Positions 12,301-24,300 of a DNA stretch of 53,519 bases are shown here, piece by piece. Each line of letters opens with the position of its first letter. Positions within the stretch are counted from its first letter, which is position 1. The translations under genes and the position numbers were made by a program. The DNA lies in contig JH153432.1 in NCBI GenBank assembly GCA_000226015.1, forward strand, positions 51,144-104,662, given 5' to 3'. Under the pieces are notes generated by a model. That model did no database searches and had not been told where the DNA came from. It worked only from the letters and a program-made list of their open reading frames with translations. The DNA comes from Mnemiopsis leidyi. Its lineage: Eukaryota > Ctenophora > Tentaculata > Lobata > Bolinopsidae.

Positions 12301-15300
12301 TTATCATTATAAAAGTCGACCAATCGTTATAGAATTTGACCAATCGTTATAAAAGTTGAGCGATTGTTATAAACTCTGGTTATTGGAATCCCATTCCTAA
12401 AGAGAACAGTAATTTGCGTGATAGTTGGTAATTTTCATCACAATAACATTAATAGACCAACTTTTGTCCAAATGTCCCCTTTCTAATTCCTACTGTTTCT
12501 TGACCGCCGTCGAAAAAGCCAAGTCCCGCTGCGAAGCCCTGGAATTTGCCCCATGGTTGATGGCAAATAAATAACCCATCGCACTGACAACCAAAATACA
12601 TCAAAAGTGTCACCAAATTTTGTGTTTATCATCTTTATCACGGCAATTTCGGGGGTTCAATAAAGGTCTTGGTCAAACAAGAATTGTGCCCGCTTAGTTT
12701 AGTCTCAGGCGGACGCTAGATTTCCATCTCTCCAATTCTAAAAACGCCTCTTTGATCTGCCCTCTGCTAATGCAGAAGCAATTGAGGAGCAGATATAATA
12801 CTGTTATTATAATGTCTGTCGCAAAGACGGCAGCTACAGTGAATATATCGACCGTGAAACTGGAACAATTTATGTTTGATTATTGCAGCCTGTAATTGTA
12901 TGATGATACTGGCGGCTCTAGATATCTACCGGTTTTCACTTTTCAGTTTGGAAAACTTAAGAGTTAAAACCGGCTGAAAAATTTTCGCAGTTTAAAGCAA
13001 CGGACTAGACAATTTCGACGATCCAGTTAAATTAAATACTCTTATAGTTTAAGGTTGGTTAGAAGTTTCAGTGTTAGATTTTAAGTTTCAGTGTTAGATT
13101 TTTAGATTTCAGTGTTAGATTTTTAGATTTCAGTGTTAGATTTTAAGTTTTACGCCGCCGGCGGAAGGATGCTCTATCGTGCCTGTAATTTTGTAATTGA
13201 ACTAGATAAAAACCCTGACACTAGTGGGCAATTGAAGACAAACAAGTGTAATATACCAGTTTTACGCGCCATTCAATTAAATGTTTCTGACTTCAGCTTT
13301 TCACCCCGAAAAATTGGGATTTTCGCTATATGTTTGGTACGACAAATTTTAGCCCCTGCCACTTGGGGTTCGATTTTTGAGGGCTACAAGAGGCGATGGC
13401 AAACTTAACACCAAGCCGATAGATACTCAAGTCAATGGAGAACGTACAACGGGTGATGGCAAACTTAACACCTAGTCGAATGTTGATAGAGCAATTTCTA
13501 TCATCCAAGTTTTATTGTTACGAACATCGAGCCTACTTCCACTGGGTGTTAAAACCCTCTAAAAGTCAAAAATTTTCTTTTTTGCCAGTCGCACTCAATC
13601 ATGGCCATGCAGAAACACTGCTTCTTGTTTGGTACATTTCTTCTTCTTCGACAAATCAAAACAAATACAGCGGGACAAATATTGGGTAATGATAATTCAA
13701 AAAAGCTATAATAGGATGTATTACATAAACTTAAATCATTTTCACTTATTTTCTTCAAAGATAAGAAAAATTATTTTCATTTTCATCCCACAGTTCTGTT
13801 TAACGTTTTTTGTTGTTTCGATTCCATTCGCTCAGGGGCCTAACTCAATTATCAACAGGGTTGTGTGACATCAAAAATTCCGATGGATTCCTCAAGACGA
13901 TTTGCGAGCCATCTCCAGAGTTGACAGCCACGGTTCCAAATAATGGTCATACTGTTGGTGTTGACATGATCAACTTTAGGTGCGCCAATGCGCCGAATCT
14001 GTCTTATCATATCAAACGAATAAGGGCGGGCAGGTATATAATAATTTGAAGTTTCAACACTATAATTGATATTCGTTGTATGAAGTCGAATGAAAGTACA
14101 TAATACACTGAGCCTGGTTACGGACTATGATACTTTTTCAGAAGCCAATTTGATTCAGTAAATGAAACTTGTCCGGATGATGAGTTTTTCTATCAAGCCT
14201 GTGGACTTAAATCAAGGACTTACTTGGCGATTGACTCTAGTTCAACTCACTCAACTTTGACAGGTTATAAATGTGTGTTTTAATAGGCATCACATACAGG
14301 CAAGTCTTTTTCTAGTTAGTTGTTACTGTTAGGTAAACTAACAGGCATTGTAACAAACCTAAAATTGATAAACAACTATATCAGATTAAATAAATGATTA
14401 AAGTTTCAATCGTAGATTAGAAAATAGTGATGAAACGTATAAACGACCTGCAGTCCATAGATAACCCTGATACGATACTTGGCCACTTGGGGGAGGAGGT
14501 TTAACATTAACGGGCAATGCGCGTCTACAGTCTTGGGTTTCTTCAAAATATTGATTCCGCCGGGGCTGAAATGCGTGATACAGATAGCGCGAGAACTCCA
14601 CGACAGTATTTAAAACGAACACGATTTTGTGACCAAAAACTTTACGAAATCCCCGAAATTGCCGTGATAAAGATGATAAACACATAATTTGGTGACACTT
14701 TTGATGTATTTCGGTTGTCAGTGCGAAGGGTTATTTATTTGCCATCAACCATGGGGCAAATTCCAGGGTGTCGGGTCAGACTGAGAGCCTTTACCTTCTT
14801 CTCGTCTATTAGATGTGACTAATAAGTGAAAAAGGAAAGTATTTCCTAGATGATCTCAACGGGTCAAGCTCACACAGCTTCAAATAATAGATAAACAGCC
14901 ATGATAAGATATCATCGACGTATGTGTGGAATAATGACAGGTTGATATCCTTTTATATGTGGAATAAAGGCAAGTTGCGCTCGCCGTGTTACATTTTTTC
15001 ATCTTCGTGCTTTTTTGCGAAGCAAGAAGCAAAAGGTTTAAAGTGGTGGTCGTGAAGAGGGTAGGGTTGGGCAACCCAGCCCAATCGCAGTATTTCAGGC
15101 AATTTTTTGCATCGGTGCTTATACTGGAAGTTAGCTGTGTGCCCAATTTCCTGTCACACCTTATAAGCCTCATGCAGTGGAGGTTTGATTTTACCATCCA
15201 AATTTTCGATATAGGCGATCATAAGCAGCGGTTCCAAACTTGTGGATATTTGACGGCGCCGTGTCCGGTGTCACTAAGAAATTTCACACATTGCGCGCGC

Positions 15301-18300
15301 TACCGTTACCATGTCAACGATGCATGTTTTGCGAAGTGCGTCCGCAAAATTATGCTACCCAAACAAAATATTTGTGAGAATATTGTAATTGTCGTTGCGG
15401 GTACATATCACTGCTTCTAGTTCTATGGCCCACTAGTTTGGTACAAATTTACATCTCTTAGCAAAAGCTATGGCAGCGAGATTAGGATATCACCGCGAGC
15501 TAAGTTTACAAGTGGATGCTAGTAAACAATAGTGAAACTTCCAACCCATTAACCCAATTTATGCTTAAATAAGTAATACCAAAATTTTTGAGGTACACTT
15601 AAGAGGCTGTTGGGATAACAACTGCAAGCTAAACATTTGTCTGATTCGTGATGCACAATGATTGCAAAATGCTGTTTTAAATTTTTAACATTTTTTGAGT
15701 ATTTTGACGTTCTACGGCTTACTTTTTATTGGCAATTTCGCTCTATTGCAATAATAGAATGTTCAAAAGAGGATGGCTATGTAGCGCCCAACTGAGACCA
15801 AACATAGCGGGCACAATTCTCGTTAGGGTATTAATATTATGTTCGGTGTCTAACTCTAAATAGGTTGTAACGATCAAATCACTTCAGAACAGTACCCATG
15901 TGGCTACATTTGTCGACAGTGGGACTCCAGTGCGCTTTCTACAATGAACGTGCATATTCCGGACATTTTTTTCAATGCGCGTGGTCAATTCAAAATTCGG
16001 CGTTGCAATGGCGTCAATGACTGTCTGAATACGGACCTTGACGAGAAATTTTGCCAACACGATCAATCGCCAGATTGTGATCTGACTTGCGATAGCTTAG
16101 ATTGTTGGGATGAGAGCGTTTGTAACGGCTTTCTTTATGGAATTTCGTGTGACGGTAACTGTTTGTGGGAGAAACAAAACGGCTGTAATCTTCGTCAGTA
16201 TTTCATGGCGGCCCATATATGTGACGGATTTGAAAACTGCCCGGATGGTGCGGATGAAAAACACTGTGCGATAGACGAAACAGCCCAAACGTGCTTCAAT
16301 TTGGGACGTCAAGTTCCAAGTAGACTTCACAACTTTACTCGCTGTGGTCCTCTTATCATGAGCATGGGTGAACTTGGTATTGGAGGATATAATCAAATAC
16401 CATTTTGTGACGATTTCACGGATCAAACGAACTGTTCCGACACCGAGAGGGTGGGCATAGAATGTCAGGTAAAAGGCTACAACACAACTGTTGCAAAACA
16501 AATAATCTGCCCGGACGAAAAACGCTTTCATAGTATTCCAAAAATTTGTGACAACGGCCTCGACAAAGCTTGTAATAAAATCAGTCCTTTATGCATGGTG
16601 CACAAGCACTTGCTGTGTGACAGCGTTTCTGACTGTAGTGACCATGGTGACGAGACTCAGGAACAATGCATGGTCATGACGAAATGGAAATGTTTGAGAA
16701 ATTATCGCTCACCAAGTCGAGTAGAAGTACCACTTCCACTTGGTTGGGTTAAAGACGGAGTATTGGACTGTCTTGACGGATCTGATGAAAATAAAGATTG
16801 GCCGACTTGTGGGACAGGAAAGACATTTCGAGCGGTTCCTTATTCTGAAAAAGATGATCCGTGCGATGAAGTGTTTCTTTGTCTCGACCAAGATCGTAAA
16901 GTCGTCTCTTTCTTGAACCTTTGTGATAGACGAGAGTCGTGCGGCGATGAAGTAGTAGTGTGCAGTGTGTCAAGGATGCAGTACAGGACCTTCTCCAATC
17001 TCCGTGGCTATCCAAGACGTCCAGCGATCACATGACCATTTAACTATTACTAAACTAATGTTGTTGCACTGTCTTAGAGGATTTACTGATTTGCATCACT
17101 TTGGGAAGGACATGAAATGTTCCTCAATTACTTTTAATTTTCCCCTTAGGACGGGAACATTTGGGTGGAATAAGACGGTCGAGCTTATTCTTCCAGTAAC
17201 AAAGCAAGACTGTAGGCACCTTTACGGGGAGTACTACGTTTTTCTGAGTTGTCTTGGGCTTTGTAATCATGCTGTCTGTCCAGTAATCAGGCCAATAAAG
17301 TGGAACTCCTGTCCAGGACAGTTAAACAGACGGAAAATCTTCACTTTGGATAAAAAAGGCCATCTTACTTTCTTTATCAAGGATAATAACTTAAAAAGCT
17401 TAAGCAGTGATTTGTTCCTGTGTAAAAACACAAAATGTGTATCGTATGACAAGGTGTGTAATTTAGAGGACGATTGCGGAGATTTGTCAGACGAGTCCAT
17501 GTGTGTCAATCATTTTAAGTGTAGGCAGTCAGGAGAATATCTCTCTATCATTCAAAAATGTGACGGGACAATCAACTGCTCTGACAAATCGGACGAGTGC
17601 AATGAAAGTTGCGGAAGGAAAGTTGTGAGAAGTTTGTTTCTAAAAGCGATAGGATGGATTTTTGGAGTTGCAGCGCTACTCTTGAATTCCGTATCTTTGA
17701 TCAAAGGATTTTCGTCCCTCAAAACATGTCGTTCCGAACCTGCTCTTCTAAACAATTCCTTGGTTATCCTAGTGGGGGTTGGAGACCTCCTAATAGGAGT
17801 TTATTTGGTTGCTATATCTATCAGTGACACGCACTACTCAGACAACTTTTGTAACATACAACTAGATTGGCTGACTAGTGATACGTGTGTTGCGTTGGGG
17901 GTCATCAGCACATTTGGGTCCCAATTATCAGTCTTCTCAATGACCAGCCTTAGCTTGTTGAGGTTCTCAGGATTGAGGAAAGGTTTCTTAGTCCCTGAAG
18001 AAAAAAAGAGAAAAAGTTGGATAAAAGTAGCAGCAATGGTTGGTACAGTAGTGCTCGTCTCATCTGCAATTTCGTGCATTCCATTGATTGAAATATTTGA
18101 GGACTTCTTTGTCAATGGTTTGAAGTACGGAAACTCTAACTCGCTCTTTATAGGCTGTCCAGGGAAGGCGTTACATATGGACATTCTTCAAGCCTATTAC
18201 GGAAGAATTATAGCTGATAATCTGAAGTGGTCCAGAATTAAAGTTCTTGTTGACATCATGTTTTCCAAGGACTATGGCGGAATTTCTCGTAAGCGATTAT

Positions 18301-21300
18301 CGTTCTATGGTAACGACCCAACTTGTCTGTTCAAGTACTTTGTAAAAAGGGAGGATCCTCAGGAAAACTTTGTTTTTGCCGTCCTCTTCCTGAACTTCAC
18401 TTGCTTTATCGTGATAACATGTTCTTATTCAGGCATCGTAATACAGACAAAAAGATCCGCAAACCACCTTAAAGGAGTAGGATCAGGAAAAGCAGCTGCT
18501 AAGACTGACAGTCCAGCGGAAAAGAACCTTGTGCGACTCCAGAACGTGACCCAGTGGATTATTCTCACAGATTTTGTCTGCTGGGTCCCCTTCATAGTGA
18601 TTTGTAGTCTCCACTTCGTGGATCTCCTTGATGCTACTGATTGGTATGCCTTTTTTTCTCTCCTGGCTCTTCCAATTAACTCAGTGATAAACCCTCTTTT
18701 TTACGACATTTCCTTAAGACAATCACTTTATTCTTTTTATGAAGGTCTTAAATGCAAGATGAAAACATTTTACTTCAGTCTATTAGGAATAATTGACAGT
18801 CGTGTGTCCAGTGATTGTGTTGAGGATATTGAGATGGCCGTTCGACCACCAACAAATGAAAGAACGGATAATGATATTTGCATTAATAAAGCGGCAATCC
18901 AGTTCCATAAAATTCACGAACGAGTAATCGAGGAACAAGCTCAGGGGGAAATAGAAGAAAAAAATTATGGAGGATATGGAGGAAAATAACTCAGGTGATC
19001 CCAAGAAGGGATTAAAAAACAATCTCACTCCAAGATTCTAAGAGAATAGTCAAGCTTGATCGCAGTCACATATATTATAGCAAAAGCAATTTGAGAACCT
19101 AATAGTTTTCAAGTTTCGGTATTAATTTATTTAATTTGTTGTTCTGTTTCAATTCCATCTACAGCAATCAATTGTTTAAGTACAAATATTTCAAAAAAAT
19201 TTCTGCGCAATAAAGTACAGTGCAAAGTAAAGCATTGATACTTGAAAGTAACCCCTGGAGTGCGTTTAACTCAACCATGTGGATTCGATAAAACTGAACG
19301 ACCGTTTTTTTCTTTCTTTGCTTTCGGCGGTCCGAATCAAACAATTCATTTATTTGAATTTCCATATCAATTATCATCATACCATTTTGGACTATTCAAT
19401 GTATGTATAGAAAGCATTTATCGAAAAAAATTAAAAATTATGGACAATCGAACTAACGACACATCTTATCAGACTTAAAATTTGAACATAAATGTTTTCA
19501 TTTGAACTCAAATTATATGGACGCACGTGGCACATATAAAAAAGCGCGCCAAATTTTAACTACGATTAGGTACACATACCATACTCAAGTCGTTTGGCGG
19601 AAAGATTAATTTCACGCGCGATGTCCTTCTCACAAATAATGAGAAATAATGAATATGTATATATAATGTAATGGGACCAAATAAGAATTACGACGCAATC
19701 TGCCGTTCAAGTTGATATGATGTGTCATACCTCTCGTTGAAGAATGATGATATCTCGTTTTCGCTGGAGCTTGCTGAGTAAAACAGTAGAATCAGCCGAT
19801 CCAGGTTTTAGAGACGGAGGTGACGGGACCCCAACATCCTGGGTAGAAATTAGATTATCAGGCCAGGGTGCATTTCAATACTTCACATCATACACTAGGT
19901 ACTCAACACGATTAAGTTAGTTCAAAATATAGTGATTAGATTCACCTATATATAAATGGATATATACAGACTTCTAAGTGCTAGTCATAGACTTGCCCTT
20001 AACGGCATCAAATGTCAGTGATGTCAAAATCAATACCTAGTGATACAAGGCCGAAAATAATAGTGCACAACATAAAACTTGAATTCTCAAAATAAAGTCA
20101 AAATTCCGAATCTCATCGCCGACATTTTATTGAGTAATCAACCAGCAATTTGCCTTCAGCATGCACAGTTGGCTTCCCTTATGTTATTCCAACAAAGCAT
20201 TGGTCGGATTGTTTATCTGCGATATAGCTCAGCTTGCAATTCATTAATCTTATAATTATACGTTCAGTCAAGTTTCAATAATGAACCAGTAAAACTGTGA
20301 AGGAGTGGTCTTTTGGCAGACACACGTGACAACGTTGGTTTTATCACGTGATTAATATCATTACTGTTTCAGACTATAAAATATCTGATAAGACAAGAAG
20401 GGAAACATGTTACGTTTAATGTAAATTATCTCTCACGGATAGTTTTCAGTGACAACATTCCAACAATGAATTACTTTACCCTGACATTATCATATTATCA
20501 TATTATCAATACAGCAATTCATAAACATCACGTCTCGCCCTCCAAATATAATTATAAATTAGTCTTTTTATGTCATCGTTCATAGACCGATGTTATAGAG
20601 TAGTACGCTCGGAGAGAAAGTCAGAGTGATAGAAAGTCAAAGGGACAGAACGTCAAAAAGACAGGAAGTCAGAAAAACAGAAAGAGATATAAGTCCCTCT
20701 GACTTACCACTCAACAACCCCACTGCAAAGCTAGCTGCACCTCTTCACTCCAATTTTTGGGAGCTAGTACAATTTTTCCACTGCACAGTGTTGGACACTA
20801 TACAACAGATCGTGAACTTCTTTAAAAGTACATAAATATTACATGTTACCGTACAAGAAACGTTACTGTAACATGATGCTGCATAAATTATAGATTTTAA
20901 ATCACACATGTAAATTGCAAAGGAGCAATTGTATTTATAGAAAAGTGAGATTGTTTATAGGTAATTGCTTTGCTATTTGAATTTTTGAAATCAGGCTTTT
21001 ATTTAGTTTAACCATTACTTTTGGCGGTTTTCAGATTGCGTTTCTTTAAATATTGCGAATTCCTTATACTGCGAATTCCTTATGAACGAACGGAACGACT
21101 TTCATGATCTCATGTGAGTGTACATATTTGTACTCGTCTACACAAATGAATTGAATTTGAACTGAGTACTTCTTCCTCTAACTTGAATTTTAACCGAGTA
21201 CTTTTTCCTCTAACTTGAATTTTAACCAAGTACCTTTTCCTCTAACTTTAAAAGAAAAGAAGGTACTAAGGCAGTGTAACCCAGCGCTTTACATGAGCCC

Positions 21301-24300
21301 TATAGCATGGAGATAATATTTCGATAAATTTGAGATGATACAATAAGGGGCAAGGACTGAACACTGGTTACCATGACAACTCTAATTGAGAATGTGTAAA
21401 GTAACATGTTCAAGTCATGCTTCACACGCCACAACATATATCATCTGTTAGTTGTGTACGTTTAAAACAACTACATACTATCAGTTCCCTGACGGCTAAC
21501 TTCTAATTAAATGTTTGTAGATTAATGACTAGGTCAGCATGCTTTATTTGTCAAATTTGCTGTTACCATGGCGACCAATGCTGAGAGATTGAGAGAAGGG
21601 CATGACTATACATATACATGTTAGACTAAATATTAGAATACAACACACAGAGTACAAGCTAGATGATACAATGAAAGTATTGAGTTAAATGTACCTTATG
21701 AGTGATATGTCTTGGGTGATGTGATTTGAATGGTACGCTTTATCTCTATCACTCAGACTATAACTAACCGGAGAGTGGGCCGTCTGAACGACCGAGACTC
21801 GAGGAGAGTGGGCCGTCTGAACGACCGAGACTCGAGGAGCTGATGCAGCTCGGAAGTGGACACCGTCAACCTCTGTTTCAGATTCAAACTGAGCCGTTGT
21901 AACACTTCGTGTAACACTAGATGTTACGTCCCGGGTAACACCTGGTGTGGGGGAATGTGGTGATTCAGGGGTCAAGGTTGGAGTTCTAACTGGAAGAGCC
22001 GGCAGAACTAGTCTCTCACGTGTGCTCTGATAACTGCGGTGGCGGGTTCTGTGACTGTGCGTACAGTTGTTTTTCTCTCTACTGCCTTCTTTACTAGTCA
22101 CTACATCTTCTGATGTTGCTGGCTGCTCTGCTACTTGAGGCTCTGGTTTGTAGATTCCTGTGTCTATCTGAAAGAAAACCTTGTGTTCAGCAAATAGTTG
22201 GCATCTAAAAGACGGTATTTTAATCGTAAATAATCACATAGTATGTTTCATAATTATCAATCAATATCATGGAACAATTGCAATTTAAGATTACTGATTA
22301 CTCGGTTGTATTATCCAATCACGGCTAAAAGACGGCTTGTCTTAATCAGCCCCCTCCGTTCTTGCAGCAGATCATTAATGCAGCAAACTGGGAGCTGGAG
22401 CACACAGAAGTATATCCCATGTGACAGTGCATTAGCCAAACCAGGGTCTTGCTTATATTACCATGTTCAACTAAATCACCCAACATCCAGGTTTTCAAAG
22501 CTTACACAATGAAGAAAGTCAATGTTGGCAGCAATTTCGTCCTCCAGATAGATTATAGCATTCTTCAGATCGTGGAGCTCGTCTACTAGTTCCTCTGTAC
22601 CAGTTATCTGGGGAGGAAATAGAACATTACAGACTCCTCTGTACCAGTTATCTGGGGAGGAAATAAAACATTATTACAGACAGTATCACAGAGTGTTGCT
22701 CCAAGAACTTAATCCCAATTAAGACAGGCCGAGCAAGTCGAGTTGAGTGATACAAGTTACAACGTGTTGAGGTGTTAAAACGTTTTCAAATATCCATCAT
22801 CAGTAACATCCTAAAATATCAACGGTTAACATCATGATTAAGTCAGCTAAAACGATAAATTAAAAGGATAAAAGGGCGGGCTAAACAAAGTGTTGCTACA
22901 TCTTCTTACATTACATGCTTTGCTTTCGCTCCAATTAATCTCATCTCTACACAAGTGCGCTATTATTTACACTATTCATTACGTAAAATGATGGTTTATA
23001 GATTGGTAAGTGTTTAGTGTTTAACATCAACTTAACATCAACGTTAAATCCTGTCAGCCACTAGACGACCGATGTATCTTCATGACGAACTGTCGCGTTA
23101 AAATGCTTTTGTCAATTGGCACGCCGCAAAAATCAATTGTTCGCGAAACATAAGAATACACAAATTGTAAATTTTTAGAACACACTTTCGTTTTGATAAT
23201 TTTTAAAAGTCCACATTCTTTCCCCTCATTCCTTTTGGCATTTTTCAAGCTTTTGTGAAGTAATGTTCAGACAGTGTGAAAAGTAACCACCCGGAATGAA
23301 CAGCAGGATTACAGACTCTGTGCCATTAGCTCTAAATAGAGCCGTTGACTCTAAACATATTGGCCACTGCCAGCTGCAGCAAAATCCGGGACTGTCGACT
23401 AAGTCCTGCACATTTAAATTTACAACTTTTTGTCAATTTTGAGACGCGATACCTCGAAATACGTTAGCCTAAAACCTTGTTGCGTCCCAACTCCCATTGC
23501 GGTCATTTTGCATTCCATACGGGGCTCATAGAATCACAAATTAAGAAAGCGACTATTTTTATCGAGGTGCGTATGTAGGAGAGGGAGAAAAAAGGGGTAG
23601 CGGCGATTGAGGACTCTCTGGAGGGGTTCCTCGGACACTTAACAACAAACAGCTTCTTACAAATTTGTTCCCAGATGGCAACAATGTGAGGCTAATTTTC
23701 CCTTACTATATTAAAAATTTGATCTTGTGTGTCTGAGCGAGTCTGTACTCTGTATGAGACATGAGTCTTCATGACGTATTTTGAGTATCTATGTTGTTGT
23801 ATGAAATTGTTGATCGGTTAGAAATATGCGAACTTTTTAAAGTTGTCTGGAGTCCGAATTTATGACCTGCTTTGTCCAAGACCCCTTCCAGGCGACGTTT
23901 TTGAGAACTTTGTATAGCTTTGCTGCTTGCATATTTTGAGCGCTACTTCTGATAATATCAGATAAGTAAACAGAGCCAATGCACTTTTTTCTTTTAATGT
24001 TACGCAATTCTACAGGGAGTTTCAAGTCATATCATCAACACGTGGTTTAATATATGATTCATTTTAGGTGTAAAAAAACTAAACTTCGAACTCACCTCGA
24101 TAGCGGACACCTTGCTGTACGCTTTGATAGACTCGTACTTTTTGTTCTTTTCATAGAAAGACTTCTCCAAATCCCTCAACTCTTGTTTCAGAAGAGAGAC
24201 TTTCTTTAGAATCTCCTCTCGCTTCTCGTTGATCTTCTTGCCTGTGTGATAATAGATAAACAATCAAAATAGATTAGCGAGCAATATGGTACTTTGTCGA

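Noticed and set aside
13133..13408. 91-codon plus frame as a GPCR 5' exon or separate gene
   Set aside because: Starts in the 21-bp tandem repeat, lacks signal peptide or cysteines, and no phased donor could be linked to 13,859.
14398..14685. 95-codon minus frame
   Set aside because: Overlaps inverted repeat C and lies in a GPCR intron; no family resemblance.
15944..16000. Met at 15,944 as the start of the GPCR
   Set aside because: The frame is open upstream to a phased acceptor at 15,887 and the first LDLa module needs those residues; three further exons join in frame upstream.
16895..16964. A 70-bp intron (GTAAAGT...GTGTGCAG) explaining the GPCR frame change
   Set aside because: It would remove the second half of a good LDLa module; an indel is simpler. 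Kept as a test in the findings.
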